Shown piece after piece: positions 43,376 through 55,841 of a stretch of 64,000 bases of DNA. Position 1 is the stretch's first letter. The number at the start of each line of letters is the position of its first letter. The notes beneath the pieces are model-generated. The model was not told where the DNA came from, ran no database searches, and saw nothing but the letters and a program-made list of their open reading frames with translations. The translations under genes were made by a program, and so were the position numbers. Source of the stretch: Blastocystis hominis (lineage: Eukaryota > Sar > Bigyra > Opalinata > Blastocystidae); NCBI RefSeq assembly GCF_000151665.1, contig NW_013171837.1:1-64000 (forward strand). The letters are read 5' to 3'.

Positions 43376-44785
43376 CAGGATAAAAGAAGTTGCTTCCTTC
43401 GGGAATTGATGAATTTTAGATTTGGAAGATCTACAAAGCAAATCATTTAGAATCAATTTTATAGTATTACTTCGCATTATCAGTAAACAGGATGAATCAT
43501 CACTTCTTCCACAAAGTGCACTATAACCGAGTCGAATAGAGAGTAATGATGGAAGATCTATATCAATCATTTCATTCACATTCATTCAATACTTTCAATT
43601 ATTGTTGATAAGGAATCACAGAATGCTTCATAACCTAATGTAATGGATTGTAGATTTGGAAGATCTATGCATCATTCAAATATTCAATATCATATCAATA
43701 CCTCGAATCACAAATGAACTAGAATAGAAATTGCATGACCAATTTCCAATTGAACCAATTTGAATGGATTGTAATTGTGGTAGATTCTTCAATTCAAAGT
43801 CGCCAGCAAAATCACTGAAACTATATTCACCAATTTGAATGGATTTCAATGATTCACAATTCAATATGTGGAATGATTTCGATTGGTCACTTCCATGACT
43901 ATATTTATTCTGAGTAAATGAATTGCTTCCGATTTTGATAGTTTTCAATCGATTCAATCTATCGATTAGGAATGTTTGCACTGAGCCAAAACAATTACTG
44001 CCGATTTCGATTGATTTCAATTTCAAAAACAATGAAACATTCCAATCATCCAATACACAATTGTCAATCAGTTTCAAATACTTGATCCCGATATCTATTA
44101 GCTCGCTTCCATCTCCACAATACCCTATAAATTCTTCACATTCAATTCCATTATACCATTCACATTCTTTTATGAATTTGCCAGATAGATCATACACTTT
44201 TCCAATTCCAAATCGATTATCATCACACCAATATCCTTCATATTCAATACATCCATTATTATGATAACTCGTTCCATATCCAAATCGTTTCCAATTGATC
44301 ATTATGCCCTTGTACACCAAGAATCCATTATCATCATACATTTCACCATATCCAAATGGAATTCCAATTTTACCTTCGTTTTCTTTTTCTTTTTCTTTTT
44401 CTGCCAATACCAACCCTTCAAATCGACTTCCATGATCCAAATCAACTATTCCTTCTTCTACTTCTATGGATTGTTCTTCATTATATGAAATAGCACCAAT
44501 TTGATGATTTCCAAACACTTTCAACACTTTCTGCTCATTGAGGATAAATCCTTGATTCATGAATACCCCATTATCGAATTGCAATACTATACATTCTCCA
44601 TTACTCAAAATGAACGAAATCCAGCCATCCACTTTCATTTCGTTAATCAAGTGTCCTTGAATATTTAGAATAATGGAACTATCAATATAATAGTTTTTAA
44701 TAACAGAATTGACAATATACGCCATACTCAACATAAAATAGGGGGTAATGAATAACCCTTGCCTAGAAGGCAAGATCTGCTTCAT
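43376..44785 (-). CDS. Inverted MORN/LRR paralogue
   Basis: The first exon (44,785 to about 43,685) encodes a hydrophobic N-terminal segment (LFITPYFMLSMAYIVNSV), MORN-type repeats (FGYGEMYDDNGFLVYKG, FGYGTSYHNNGCIEYEG, FGIGKVYDLSGKF) and LRRs (LKSIEIGSNCF, LKTIKIGSNSF, LKSIQIGEYSF) nearly identical to the plus-strand genes. A Lys/Glu run (EKEKEKENEGK) lies between. At least three shorter exons starting DLP follow, the last with a frame ambiguity near 43,400. So the family has both orders of hydrophobic and repeat parts. Likely a membrane protein; function unknown. Confidence 0.55.
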
Positions 44786-44879
44786 TTTGAATGCAATCTT
44801 TGAATGCAATATATGTACACATATTACCCTCTTTACTCATCCATTCTCTAATCCTATTCGCATGCATCAACCTTTTATC

Positions 44880-44887
44880 AACAAACA
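44880..44887 (-). terminator. TGTTTGTT 3'-end motif of tRNase Z
   Basis: The motif lies 2 nt after the TAA stop (44,890-44,892) on the minus strand. Confidence 0.7.
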
Positions 44888-44889
44888 GA

Positions 44890-46080
44890 TTAAACGTTCA
44901 GAATCATTCCATCTTCACCCACTTCGACATTCCCTTCAAAATACCTCCCCGCTTCAAATCGCATCATTTCACGAATCGCTCTCTTATGTCCCTCTGATTT
45001 CGCTTGATATCTTCCTCCGATATGTACTAAGCAGAGCTTTTTAGCATGAACCTTCTGAGCAAATTGCGCCGCTTGTTTTATCGTCGAATGGCCGATGCTC
45101 GGAGCACGCAATTCCGCGCGATTCCACTTTTCTGAGAGTTCGGGATCGTTGTCGATTTGATTCTGAATTGTTTTCCATTCGGTTTCAGAACAATCGAGAT
45201 AATCACGATTGATGTCCGAAAGAATCGGACCCACCGTCGCTTCGTGCACTAATACATCGCAGTTCATTACTAACTCATTCATATGACTAAATTGAATGCG
45301 AATAACGCGTTTACGATGAATCACACGTATCGCCAAAAATAGCCACTTTTTCTGGATGACCCACTTTCTTTTCAATGCAGTAGCCGTGGCAACGCACACC
45401 GTGAATTAATCTTCCTGAACGTACAGTGAAAGCAGGGTTCTAAGGAAAAGGAATAGAAAAGAGAATACCGAAAACACGGTCCAATAACCGTCTGCATCAG
45501 GATAAATAGCAGAAACAGATATAAAAGAGTATTTATTCTCTTTAGCTACTAATAAACAACGAAAAAAGCAACTACCAGACAATTCTTCTCCAGGATTCAG
45601 GAATTCATAAATCGCTATAGGAATTCCAATATGTGTATCGGTTAGAAAAAGAATGGAAGTGAGCAACTGAGCTATACCTCTTGGTCCGTAAACTTTAAAA
45701 GCAGAATTATTTCTTTTCAAATAACCTAAAATATAGGGAACAGACAAAAAATAAAAACCATTACAAAGGATAGATAACAGAGAAGCTAGACCACCCACAT
45801 GATCCAAATGAAGATGTGTAATAAACACCCTTGATATGGAAGCTGCCGTACACGGTGTATTCTGGTGATAAATATTCGTTACTGTAGCTAAAGGTCACAG
45901 TATTCTAAGAATCTAATACCATCGCCACAATCAAATAGCCAGCTTTCAGGTTTCCCATTCTTCCCTTGAAAAGTGTAACCGATTCCGGAATCTACTCATT
46001 ACGAACTTACTGGCTCATCTACTGTTTCTAGAAACATTACTGTGACTGCCTGTACCAAAGAAAGTAAGAGAAGAACTCAT
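44890..46080 (-). CDS. ELAC1: tRNase Z (ELAC1-type), about 356 aa, 5 exons
   Basis: Endonuclease that removes the 3' trailer of tRNA precursors. Introns at 45992-46022, 45888-45919, 45440-45468 and 45287-45314 (28-32 nt) give 1,071 coding bases, exactly 357 codons. Motifs: start FFGTGSHS (the FLGTG loop), WLFDCGDATV, the metallo-beta-lactamase signature FITHLHLDHVGG, PDADGYW, GDTCDSS, LVHEATV, and the C-terminal GHST..QAA plus LVHIGGRY. Length matches the short tRNase Z form (about 360 residues) rather than the long eukaryotic form. One 39-nt stretch near 45,710-45,750 could be a further in-phase intron, so the length may be 343. It is divergent from VPS13 across 299 bp. Confidence 0.9.
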
Positions 46081-46379
46081 AAAATAAGAATATGTGATAT
46101 GAACTGTGTATTACAAACTAGATTGTTACTCTCTATTGAGGATCGTTTACTTATGAAATCATATGTCGTTCAACAGAGTCATTGTGTATATAAGCCTAAG
46201 AACAATGAGTTGTCGGATTGCCTTTTTGTCCTGCTGCATTGTTTGTGACCATCGCTAGGCTCTTTTGGGGTATAAATGGAACTCGGTGAATTTCAAGTAA
46301 ATACATTGAGCCTAAATAATGTGAGGGCTTTTTACCATACAATTTCCTTTTTTTCTGGAGGACATTATTGATTCATAAA
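46081..46379. promoter_or_regulatory. Divergent promoter region, tRNase Z and VPS13
   Basis: A 299-bp gap between two start codons facing away from each other. Small frames within it are not convincing. No specific motif identified. Confidence 0.4.
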
Positions 46380-49300
46380 ATGCAAAACGCTATTATTGCA
46401 TCTATTATGAATCGTTTTCTACCTTCGATTCTCGATGTTATCGATTCTCAGAATGTGGATATTTCTTTTAGTGAAGGGTCATTTGTGCTGTCAAAACTGG
46501 TACAATGCATAATAGTGAATATATGCGTAGAGTTTTGCAAAGTCTTTTTTGACATCTCTTGTTTCCCCTGTTTTAATCAAGGAGTTGAAGTTAGATACGC
46601 TATCTATTTCCGTATTTACTTTTCCTCTATCTTTTTCATAGATTCCATGGAAAACGTTTCCCCGCAAGCCCATTCGTATATCACTGGATGGTATCCAACT
46701 TGTTGCAGCCTATTCTGATCGTTTCGGGACACCTTCAACGGAGATTACCCCTGACTCAAATCGTTCGGAGGCAGAAAAGAATCAGAGCAATTCCTTTGAC
46801 CCTATGCGTTTTGCAGACATATTTCCATTGTTATCGTCTCTCTGTAACAGTATTGATCTCTCTGTTACCAATCTTCACGTGCGTTTCGAAATGGAAAAGT
46901 AGTTTCTTTCATTTATTTTTTAATTTGCAGTTTAGGTGGAACCTCCACTGCAGGTTTCCTCGATTTCTCTCTGGATGAAATCTCATTCCGATCTCCCGAC
47001 GCTCCGACCGAATCCATCCACCAACTTCTCACCCTACGCGGCCTCTCCTTGTTCTGGACTCTGAAAGCCCCGACTTCTTCCTCCCGAACCCACCCCGAAC
47101 CTCCAACCGGAACTCGATTCCCGGACGTTTCTGCGGACCCAACGCGATGTCTGCTGAAGGACTTCGGTCTCCGCGTGGATCTCCGCGGCCATCTCGCTCG
47201 CATTGAGGACCGTCGACGCGACTTGGCTTCGTGTCTGCGATCGGCTTCGCTGCCCTCCGCGCTGCGATCTCGGCTTTTCTCGGTCGCAGAGAGCGTCGAG
47301 TGGACGTCTGCTGAGAAGCTCTGGAACGCTCTCGCGCTCTCCTGTGGGGAGGAACTGGAGAAACTGGGGAAACCGGAGGAGGTGATGGAGTGGAAGGGTG
47401 CAATGGAGCGGGTTGTGGAGATGCTTGGGACGCCGCGGCCGCTTGTCGAGGTGGATTGCTGCGTGGGATCGATCGATTTGAACGTGTCCAAGAAGCAGAT
47501 CGATTTCCTAGCGAAGCTTTTGGGAGCTTCCTCTTCGTCTTCGTCTTCGTTGAGTCCCAGCGAGTCAACAGCAAATGCAACGAACAAACCGGCGAACAAT
47601 CCAACGAGTAAACCAGCAAATAGTCCAATGAACAGTCCAGCAATCGACTCATCCATCAATTCAACAAACGGCACAGCAGTCAAAGCGGAAGAGTTGACCG
47701 ATCCTTTGCCCCAACCAGCTGAAGATTCATCGCCTGTGTATGTGTTCGGCGCTCTTCCTTTTGCTCTTCACCTCCTAAACGGTCTCTTCTCTTCGCGATG
47801 GCTGTTCTTTTACGTGCTGGGCGTGCTCTTCTCCCTCCCACTACTCTTCTTTCACCCATTCTTCTATCTAGTGATGCTCCTTCCGCTTCTCATCGCCGCA
47901 GCAGCGGATTGGATCTATCTCTCTCACCTCTACTCCAAACTCAACGCTTCAATCGACCCTTCCTTCCACGCTCGCGAGCAGTTCGCTTTTCTAGCAGTGC
48001 ATTGGGACGGACTTCGCTTCTCTCTCACCAACGACTGCGTTGAGCCCTGCTTCGACCCGCTCTCTCTTTCCATCTCGCCTCTCCAAGCCTCCCTGTCGCT
48101 CGGGAAAAACAAGCAATCGCTCCATTGCCAATTGGACGGCTGCTCGCTTCTCGACGGCGTTTCGACGCGAGAGAAAGGTCGGGAGTGTTGGCTTCTGACA
48201 AGTTCTCCTGTGTCGATGAAGGGAGAAGCGCTGCCTGCGACGCTGCCGCTGCTTTGTGTGGATGCGCAGATGGAGAAGAAGGAGATCAAAGCGTCGGTGG
48301 AAGTGGGAGATTTGAATTGTGTGGTGTCGCCGCGGTTTGTTTTGTCGGTTTTGGAGTTCATTCCGATGGAATTGCTGAGTGAGAAACCTGAACACGCAGC
48401 CATGGAAGACGATTCTGCAACGAACAATGTGAATAATGAAGGAGCGAAAGAAACAATAATAACAACAACAACAGAACAACCATCCAATGAAATGGTCAAA
48501 TCGAATGAGTCGCAATCTTTTGTTTTTAAAGTTTCCTTGTCTTCGGTGGGCGTGATGGTGGATACCGATGCTTCCTTCCCGCTCGTGTACCTCAACGCTT
48601 CCGCATTGTCGTGTTCTGGGAGCTTCAGTTCGCAGGCTTCTTCGTTGAGCGTTGGACTGGGAAGGATTCAATGTGTGGACGCCACGCCAGGCGCTGGAAT
48701 GTACAGTTCGATCGTTCGGTGTGGCGGAGAAACGGAGGATCCGTTTGTGAAGGCGGGTGTGGAGATTGCGCCGTCGATGTCGGTGGATTGTGAGATGGGC
48801 GAAGTGTCGATTGCTGTGCGGTTGCGATTTGTGAAGGAAGTGATTCATTTCTTGACGAAGGGATCGGTTCCTGTGATTCTTGAAACTTTGAATGAAATAG
48901 TGAAAAAGAATGTGGGAAATAAAACGAATGATGAACCGGAATCCAGTGAATTGAATGAATCAAAAGATGTGAATGAATTGAATGAATCAAATGAGTTGGA
49001 TGGTTCTCTTCTTGCTGATTCTGTAAACTCTTCTGTTCCTGAGCCCGCAAAGAATTCTCTTTTTTCGATTCATTTCCGTCTGTCCCAATTCTCTCTGATT
49101 CTCCCAGAAGCCAGCGAGTCGCATAATCAAATGGTTTTCTCCTTCTCCACTTTCGATGGATCAATGCGTGACTCGCTTTCTCTTTCTCTTCACGATATCC
49201 ACGCGTTTACCACCATCAGCGATTCGATTTATCCCCTTCTTCCCAAATTCGATCTCTCGCTTTCGCTTTCTCTTTTCGACTTTTCGACCATCCACGTGGA

Positions 49301-52300
49301 TATTCTTACTCCCCTTCTTCTCACTCTCTCCGAATCTTCCATTCACCATCTCCTCCATCTTGTCCTTTCCAACATCCAAGAATCTCCTTTACTCGATAAG
49401 ATTCTAACTCCATTCGACTCAAAATCGGCAAACAATCCTCCTACACAATCCGAAGCAGTAGTTTCATCGAATTCCAAGCAGCAATCAACGGATTCAGACT
49501 CGCACTTATCAATCCATTTCCATTGCTCTGGAATTGGCGTTTTGTTTTCAGCGTCTGCTACTTCAATTGAAGGTCATGTGAGCGGAAGCGAGTTGTTTTC
49601 ATCTCGTTCCATTCCGAACTCTCTGTGTTTGCTATCTGTTCGAAACATTCTTCTGCACTGTTCTCTTCAAAACCAATCCACCAAACTCGAAGGATTCATC
49701 GAATCGTTTGGCATTTGCGATACTCGCTTCGATTCTCCTCTTTCGGATCCTTTCCGATCTCTCCTGCAGGGAGGATCCAAATCGAAGCCTTTCTGCTCGT
49801 TTTTTCTGGGAATGGAGAATCAAACCGGCAATCTGGACGAGGAATCGAAGCTTTCTGTAACTGCGAGAATGGGTTCGATTTCGATTCTGCCCACGTGTTT
49901 TGTATTTTCGATGCTGGATGAGTTGTTCCTTTTCGCGAATCATTTGCTTGCTGAAGTGCTTTCTATTGATGTGAATAATCTCTTTTCCTTCTTACAACCC
50001 ATCACCAATCCAAATCCAAATCCAAACTCCAATTCTGATTTGGAGTTGAATGAATCATCCGAATCTTCATCCACTTCTTCCTCATCCCCCACCTCCATTT
50101 CTCTTTCTTTCCTTCTCGAACGAATCGCTTTGGGTCTCATCGACAATCCGCATTCCAAATCCTCCTCCGTTCTTCTCACAGGATTCGGCGTGGGACTTTC
50201 TCTCTCTCTTTCTCCCTCGATGGATCTGCAGCTCAACGCGAAGCTTCTCGATCTTCGATCCTGTCGAAGCGATTCTTCGCTGCGTTTCCCTCCCACCGAC
50301 ATGAGCGATGCCATTGCTCCGTTCGCTCTCGACTGCTTGGTTTCTATGCTCCAACATCCTCAGCCCCAAATCCGAGTCGACGTTTCCACGGTTTCTACAT
50401 TTCAACTTCGGCTCGGCGTTCTCGATTTCGGACTCGTTCATCATTTCTTGTCCCATTTTTTTCCTTCCAATGGCGTTCACTGGGAGAAGTATTCGATCCA
50501 ACTCCCTGAATCGGGCAATTCTCTCCCCACGAACGAGCCAATCAAACCCGAAACTTCCCAATCCGAAGCAATACTCACTGAAACTCTACCTTCTGAATCA
50601 ATCCAGTCCGATACTTTACCTTCTGAATCAATCAATTCTGAGCCAAAATCCGAGTCTATACAATCCGACATTCTCCAATCAGAAGCTTCTTCTTCCTCTT
50701 CTTCTTCTCTTCACGTTTCCCTTTCTCTCCCCGAAATCTGCTTCCTGCTCGTGAACGACGCCCTGGAGTTCGAGCTCCCCGTGCTTCAGCTTTCCATCCA
50801 CTCTCTCCAAACCTCCCTCGATTTGCACTCCGCTCTCTCGCTCCGCGCCTCGCTTTCTCTCTCCGGAGACTACTACAAGCAGAGCACAGCGGTCTGGGAG
50901 CCGTATCTCGAGCCCTGGCCGCTCTCTCTCTCCGTCTCGCAGGAATCCTTCGCCTCTTCGCTGTTCCAATCGAACGATCAAGCGATCGACGTCTCCGTCC
51001 ACGCAGACTCCCTTCTCTTCCTCAACGTCTCCGCTCCCTTACTGGACTCGCTCGCCAAAGCCATGGAGTGCGTTTTTCACTGCGGATCCAGCGATCACGT
51101 GCGAGGCGACGGGAGTTTCATCGCTCTTCGGAACCAAACCGGCTATCCGATGTCGTTCCACGTGATCGGCGATGAGGGATTGAATCAAACGCTTCTCTCG
51201 AAAGCCAGAGAGCGAAGACAGCGAGAAGAAGCCGATGAAACGCTCTGGGAGGGACTGGTCTCTGAGGAATTCGATTCGAATTCGATTGTGTGGATGGAGA
51301 TTCATTCTCAATCCCCGCGGATTCGCGTGTTCCGATCGATTCCAACGCGTCTGAACGAAGTTCCCTGCGAGGCTGTGGATCGTTTCGAACGATCGGATGA
51401 TCACGTGACGCTTCCTTCGACTCGAATTCTCCGCGCGATTTCATTGGCCGACGCCGAATTGTGGGAAAAAATGGCGAAATCGCCCGCTTCCTTCGCGTGG
51501 AACGCGTCGAATTCGTCGAATTCGCTGGGAATCCCAGTGAGCCAGAAAGTGGAAACTGGGGAAGAAGTGGAGGTTTCGACGAGCCAATCGTTTTCGTCGC
51601 TGTTGGCGCATCCGTCGCTGGCGCTTCGATTTGTGGGGATTTCGGATCGCGCGTTGCCGCGTCGTTTGGTTTCGCTGAAGATCGCAGAATTCGATCCGAT
51701 CCAGTGCAACGTGGACCACGAACGCGACGTGTTTGTGCCTTTAGAAAACAGGGAAACGGGGAAAAAGGAGAACGTGGTGTTTCATAACGAAGTGAAAAAC
51801 GGAATGAAAGTGATTTCGGTGTCCTCGGCTTTGTGCGTGGAGAACCGAACCGACTCCGCTCTGTTTGTTTATTTCAGCTCCGTCGAAGGCGCCGGTGAGT
51901 GGGAGCCGCTGCGTCCCAACGACCAGCAGTTCTGCCCGCTGGCGCTAACGAAAGAAGCGATGCTCCACGTGACGCGATCGCCCCTTGGAGTTTCCAATGG
52001 AACTTCTTCGAATAGAACTTCTTCCAATGGAACTTCCAATGGAACTTCTTCGAATGGATCTTCGAGTGAAGTACTGAATGAATTACTGAGCGGAACGCCC
52101 GACCATTCCATTTCGCTTCGCAATCTCTCCAAAAACCGCGTTCAGTCCTCGCTCAACATCGGTACTCCGCAGTCTCCCTATTTCGTCCGCTTGGTTCTGC
52201 ATCGGTCCACGCTCTTCGACGAATCGCAGCGTCGCTCCATCGACACTTATCGCCTCTGCATCGTCCCCATTCTCTCCTTCGCCAATCTTCTTCCCATTCC

Positions 52301-55300
52301 CATCGATTGCCTCATCGTCAACGGCAGCACCGTCCTCCAAAACGCATCCCTCCCCGCGGGAGAGCGCCTCGTTTTTCACACGGCCGACGTGAATCCGACG
52401 CTTCGAAGGGAAGAGCAGTCGATCCACATCCGAATCCGCCCGCGGGGATCCAAGCTGTTCTCGCTGTTCGATGAAAGCGTGCTTCCGATTCTGCGGGCAG
52501 ACAGACAGGCGTGCTGGGTGTTCGATGCAGCGCTGCAGCCGCTGCGGTTGAGCTATGGAGTGACGCTGAGCGCGGAGGGCGTGGTGACGGTGGAGTTGTT
52601 TTCGGATTATTGGATTGTGAACCGAACGAATGAAGAGTTGATTGTGGCGGAAGAGAAGAAGAAGAAGGAGAAAGAAGACGAAGAACGCGTCATTCCGGCG
52701 CAGAAGACCGCGGTGATTGAGTCAAATGTGTTCCAGAATCGAGTGGACTCGCAGTCCATCGATTCCATTCAGCCCTGTTTGTTTTCGTGCCATCAATCAT
52801 CCGATTCGAACTCTTCTTCCAATGATTCCATGTTCATTCGCACACAAACCTCCGAATGGAGCGAAAAACTCGGAATTGGCGCCGTGGGAACCACGGGAAT
52901 CACCGCGTTGAAGCCCAGAAAGGGAGCCGAACAATCCACGCTGCGCGTGTTCGGAATCTCCATCACGCCCGCTCCCTTAATTTTTGGAATGACGAAAATC
53001 GTGACGATTTCTGCATCCATGGTTTTGTATAACAACACAAAGAAACCAATCAGTTTGCGGCAGGTCCACACGAATTCAACGCTCCTTCTTCCACCCAATC
53101 AGCCAACTCCCTTCCATTGGCCGGACCAAAAATCGCCTCTGGAAGTGGAATTCCAAAAATCGGACCATTCTTGGACCGATCCTTGTAAGCTGGAAGTCGG
53201 CGAGTCGCTTCGATTGTTGGATGAAGCGAAGCGTCGCGTGCTTCGTGTGAGTTGTGTGATGGAATTGGAGCATTTGAATGTCGTTTTGGACTTCGCGGAT
53301 CGATTCAACACCGAACTGTTCATCCGCCAATCCACCATCGACAAGACAAACGGAGAAGAAAATGGGGAAACCGGGGAAACCGGGGAAACGTCAATCGATT
53401 ATTGGCAGCTTCTGCAAAACGACTTGGTTCCCATGGAACTCCAAAAAACCGCGCTGCGGGTTTCCCTGTTTCTCCGCGGCGTGGGGATCAGTCTGATCGA
53501 CGCATTCCCGCGGGAGGTGATGTACTGCTCGCTGGACGAGCTCACCGTCTCTGTGGAACGGTCCAATCAGAACACGCTGGCCGTTTCCTCGTCGATTACC
53601 CGCCTCCAAATCGACAATTCGCTCGCGGGAAGCCCATTCCCGGTGGTTTTTGGCGCGCTAAACGCGGGCGAAGTGGAGGGAGATTCGGTGTGCCGCTTTC
53701 TGGAAGTTTCGCTGATGCTGTCGGAGCACCCTTCCGTGCTTCTGCTCGATTATCTGGGTGTTTTCTTGCGACCGATGAGCGTTTCGGTGGACTCGGCAAT
53801 GCTGGAAGCGCTGCTTTCGATGCTGAATTCCATCGCGTTCCCGCCTTCTCCGCTGGATTCAGTGACCGGAGAGGCGATTCTTCGGAAGTACCCACTGCTC
53901 TACTCGGAATTGCCGTTCATCACGAAGATTTCCCAGCGCTATTTGTACATCCAGGAGCTCATGCTTCAGCCGATTTCCGTGAAAATTTCCTTCCACAACG
54001 ATCCCTCCGCGCCGCTAACCGCGGATTTACTGCCTTCTTCGGCGTGGCTGCTTCCTCTCAAAGCCGTTTTGAACACGGCCACGTCGCTCGTCGCCAATCT
54101 GAACAACGCAGCGTTGCAGTTGGATTCGTTCGCGATGAATCAGAGCTACATCGCCCTCACGTCCTTCACCAACAAACTCCTTTCCCACTACATCCAACAA
54201 GTCATTAGCAAACTCTATCTCCTCTTAGGCGCTTTCAATCTCCTCGGAAACCCCGTCGAACTCGTCGGAAATCTCTCCGAGGGCGTCCAGGCGCTTTTCT
54301 TCGAGCCCGTCCACACACTCATGAAACGTCCCGAAGATTTTGTGGCTAGCGTAGGGAAGGGAACCTCCAAACTCGTTTCGATGACCGCGTACGGCGTTCT
54401 CAACTCGGTGAGTCAGATTACGGACTCGATGACGAACGGAATCGCCGCGTTGAACTGGAGCAAAACGTATCAGGCGGATCGTGCCGCGGGGAAAACGGGG
54501 ATTGTGCACGGATTCACGTCCGGCGTGAAGGGATTGGTGAACGACACGGCGACAGGCTTGCAGAACGATGGATTGAAAGGACTGGTGACAGGAATTGGAA
54601 CGGGATTGGCGGGCGTTGTGCTGAATCCAGTGATTGGCACGTTGGAATCCGTAACGAACGTGGCAAACGAAGCGAAAAACCGAATCCACGAAGAGAAAAA
54701 ATTGAAACCCGTGCGAACACCGCGAGCTCTTCCACTGGACGGGTTTTTACTGCCGTATGATCCGTATTTGGCGGAAGGCGCCGCGTTTTTAGCGATGGCC
54801 AATCGGTCGGCAATGTTCAATTTGAAACCGAATGAACGATACGTGATTCATTTCGTTGTGGACGACGGAGCACGCAGCCTGCTGCTCACCACATTGAAAC
54901 TGCTGGTTCTGTCCGCTGGAGGGCGCGTTGAGGGCGTTTCATCGCTGAAGAAAGTGGAATTGGAGCGCGAAGGCGCGATCGTGAAAGTGAAGCAGACTTC
55001 GCTGAAGAAAATGTGGAAGCAGAACGATGGATTCCATCTGCAAAGCGAGGAGATCGCGACGTTGTTCGTAGAGGCGGTGAATCGAATCAAATCGACTTCG
55101 TTTGACGCGATTGCGAGTTTTGTTCGCGAGGTGGAAGCGAAGATTCAGCCGCAGAAGATGAAGGAAGAAAGCCTTCCCTCGCTGGACTCGCTGAACTCGC
55201 TGGCGATTGGTGCGATTCGCTATGTGAGCTGCACGATGATGCGAGCAGGAGAGAGTTTCAATGAGGATCCAAAGCGAAAGCATGTGATGTACAAGGTGGA

Positions 55301-55604
55301 AGTGCAGGGAGGCGACGTGGTGTGGAATGTATATTTCCGATATACGCAGTTAGAGTAAGGAAATAAAGAAGGAGGGTTGATGGGTAGAGTGTTGCTGGAT
55401 TCGATGCAGAAGAAGGCGGAGAAGGTGGGAAAATTGGCGTTGTTTGGACATATGGAGAAGCGATTCCGCTCAAGAAGCAGTTTGGAAGCGAGTGTGAAGA
55501 CGTTTGTGAAGAATTTGGACGAAAATAAGGAATTGCTGCAGGGAGAGGAAGTGGATGCATTTTTGAAGAGACAGGCGTTTGATGTTCGTTGGTGTGAGAA
55601 ATAA
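46380..55604 (+). CDS. VPS13: VPS13-family bridge-like lipid transfer protein, 3,032 aa, 5 exons
   Basis: Moves lipids between membranes at contact sites. Introns at 46500-46530, 46612-46641, 46899-46930 and 55355-55387 give 9,099 coding bases (3,033 codons). The N-terminus NRFLPSILDVIDSQNVDISFSEGSFVL with IPWKTFPRKPIRISLDGIQLV matches the chorein start of the groove. The SHR-BD region lies at about 1,790-2,060 (LCVENRTDSALFVYF, SDYWIVNRTNEELIV), and the VPS13 C-terminal GNPVELVGNLSEGVQALFFEP module at about 2,590. The apparent TAA at 55,356 lies in the last intron; splicing adds 72 residues that complete a PX-like domain (VVWNVYFRYTQLE... LEASVKTFVKNLDE). Unusual: a strongly hydrophobic double segment at about residues 425-490. 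GC is higher than in the genes to the left. Confidence 0.9.
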
Positions 55605-55660
55605 ATAAATATATGTATAGAAAAATAACAACAGAAGAAATGAAGTGATCGAATTGTAAT

Positions 55661-55668
55661 TGTTTGTT
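55661..55668 (+). terminator. TGTTTGTT 3'-end motif of VPS13
   Basis: The motif lies 57 nt after the TAA stop at 55,602-55,604, in an AT-rich trailer. Confidence 0.6.
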
Positions 55669-55704
55669 CCCAAAGAAGGCGTATGTAGAGAGAAACAAGG
55701 AATC

Positions 55705-55705
<1 letters not shown>

Positions 55706-55778
<73 letters not shown>
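55706..55778. repeat. (ATT)n microsatellite
   Basis: About 24 uninterrupted ATT units between the convergent VPS13 and TGS1 genes. Confidence 0.98.
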
Positions 55779-55827
55779 GTCTCCCTTCATTTTATTTCCT
55801 ATTCTACCCAATTTCGCTCCTTTCTCA

Positions 55828-55835
55828 AACAAACA
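55828..55835 (-). terminator. TGTTTGTT 3'-end motif of TGS1
   Basis: On the minus strand, 6 nt after the TGA stop (55,842-55,844); a TAA follows the TGA directly. Confidence 0.7.
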
Positions 55836-55841
55836 CACTTA

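Noticed and set aside
46042-46248. 68-residue frame between tRNase Z and VPS13
   Set aside because: It overlaps the first tRNase Z exon on the other strand and shows no domain.
47029-48848. Long open frames on the minus strand opposite the VPS13 5' half
   Set aside because: They lie antisense to a clearly coding, GC-rich gene; their sequence is Arg/Pro/Ser-rich shadow without family features.
55380-55604. Separate small gene of 74 residues after VPS13
   Set aside because: A 33-nt GT...AG intron joins it in frame to VPS13, and the product completes a PX-like domain.
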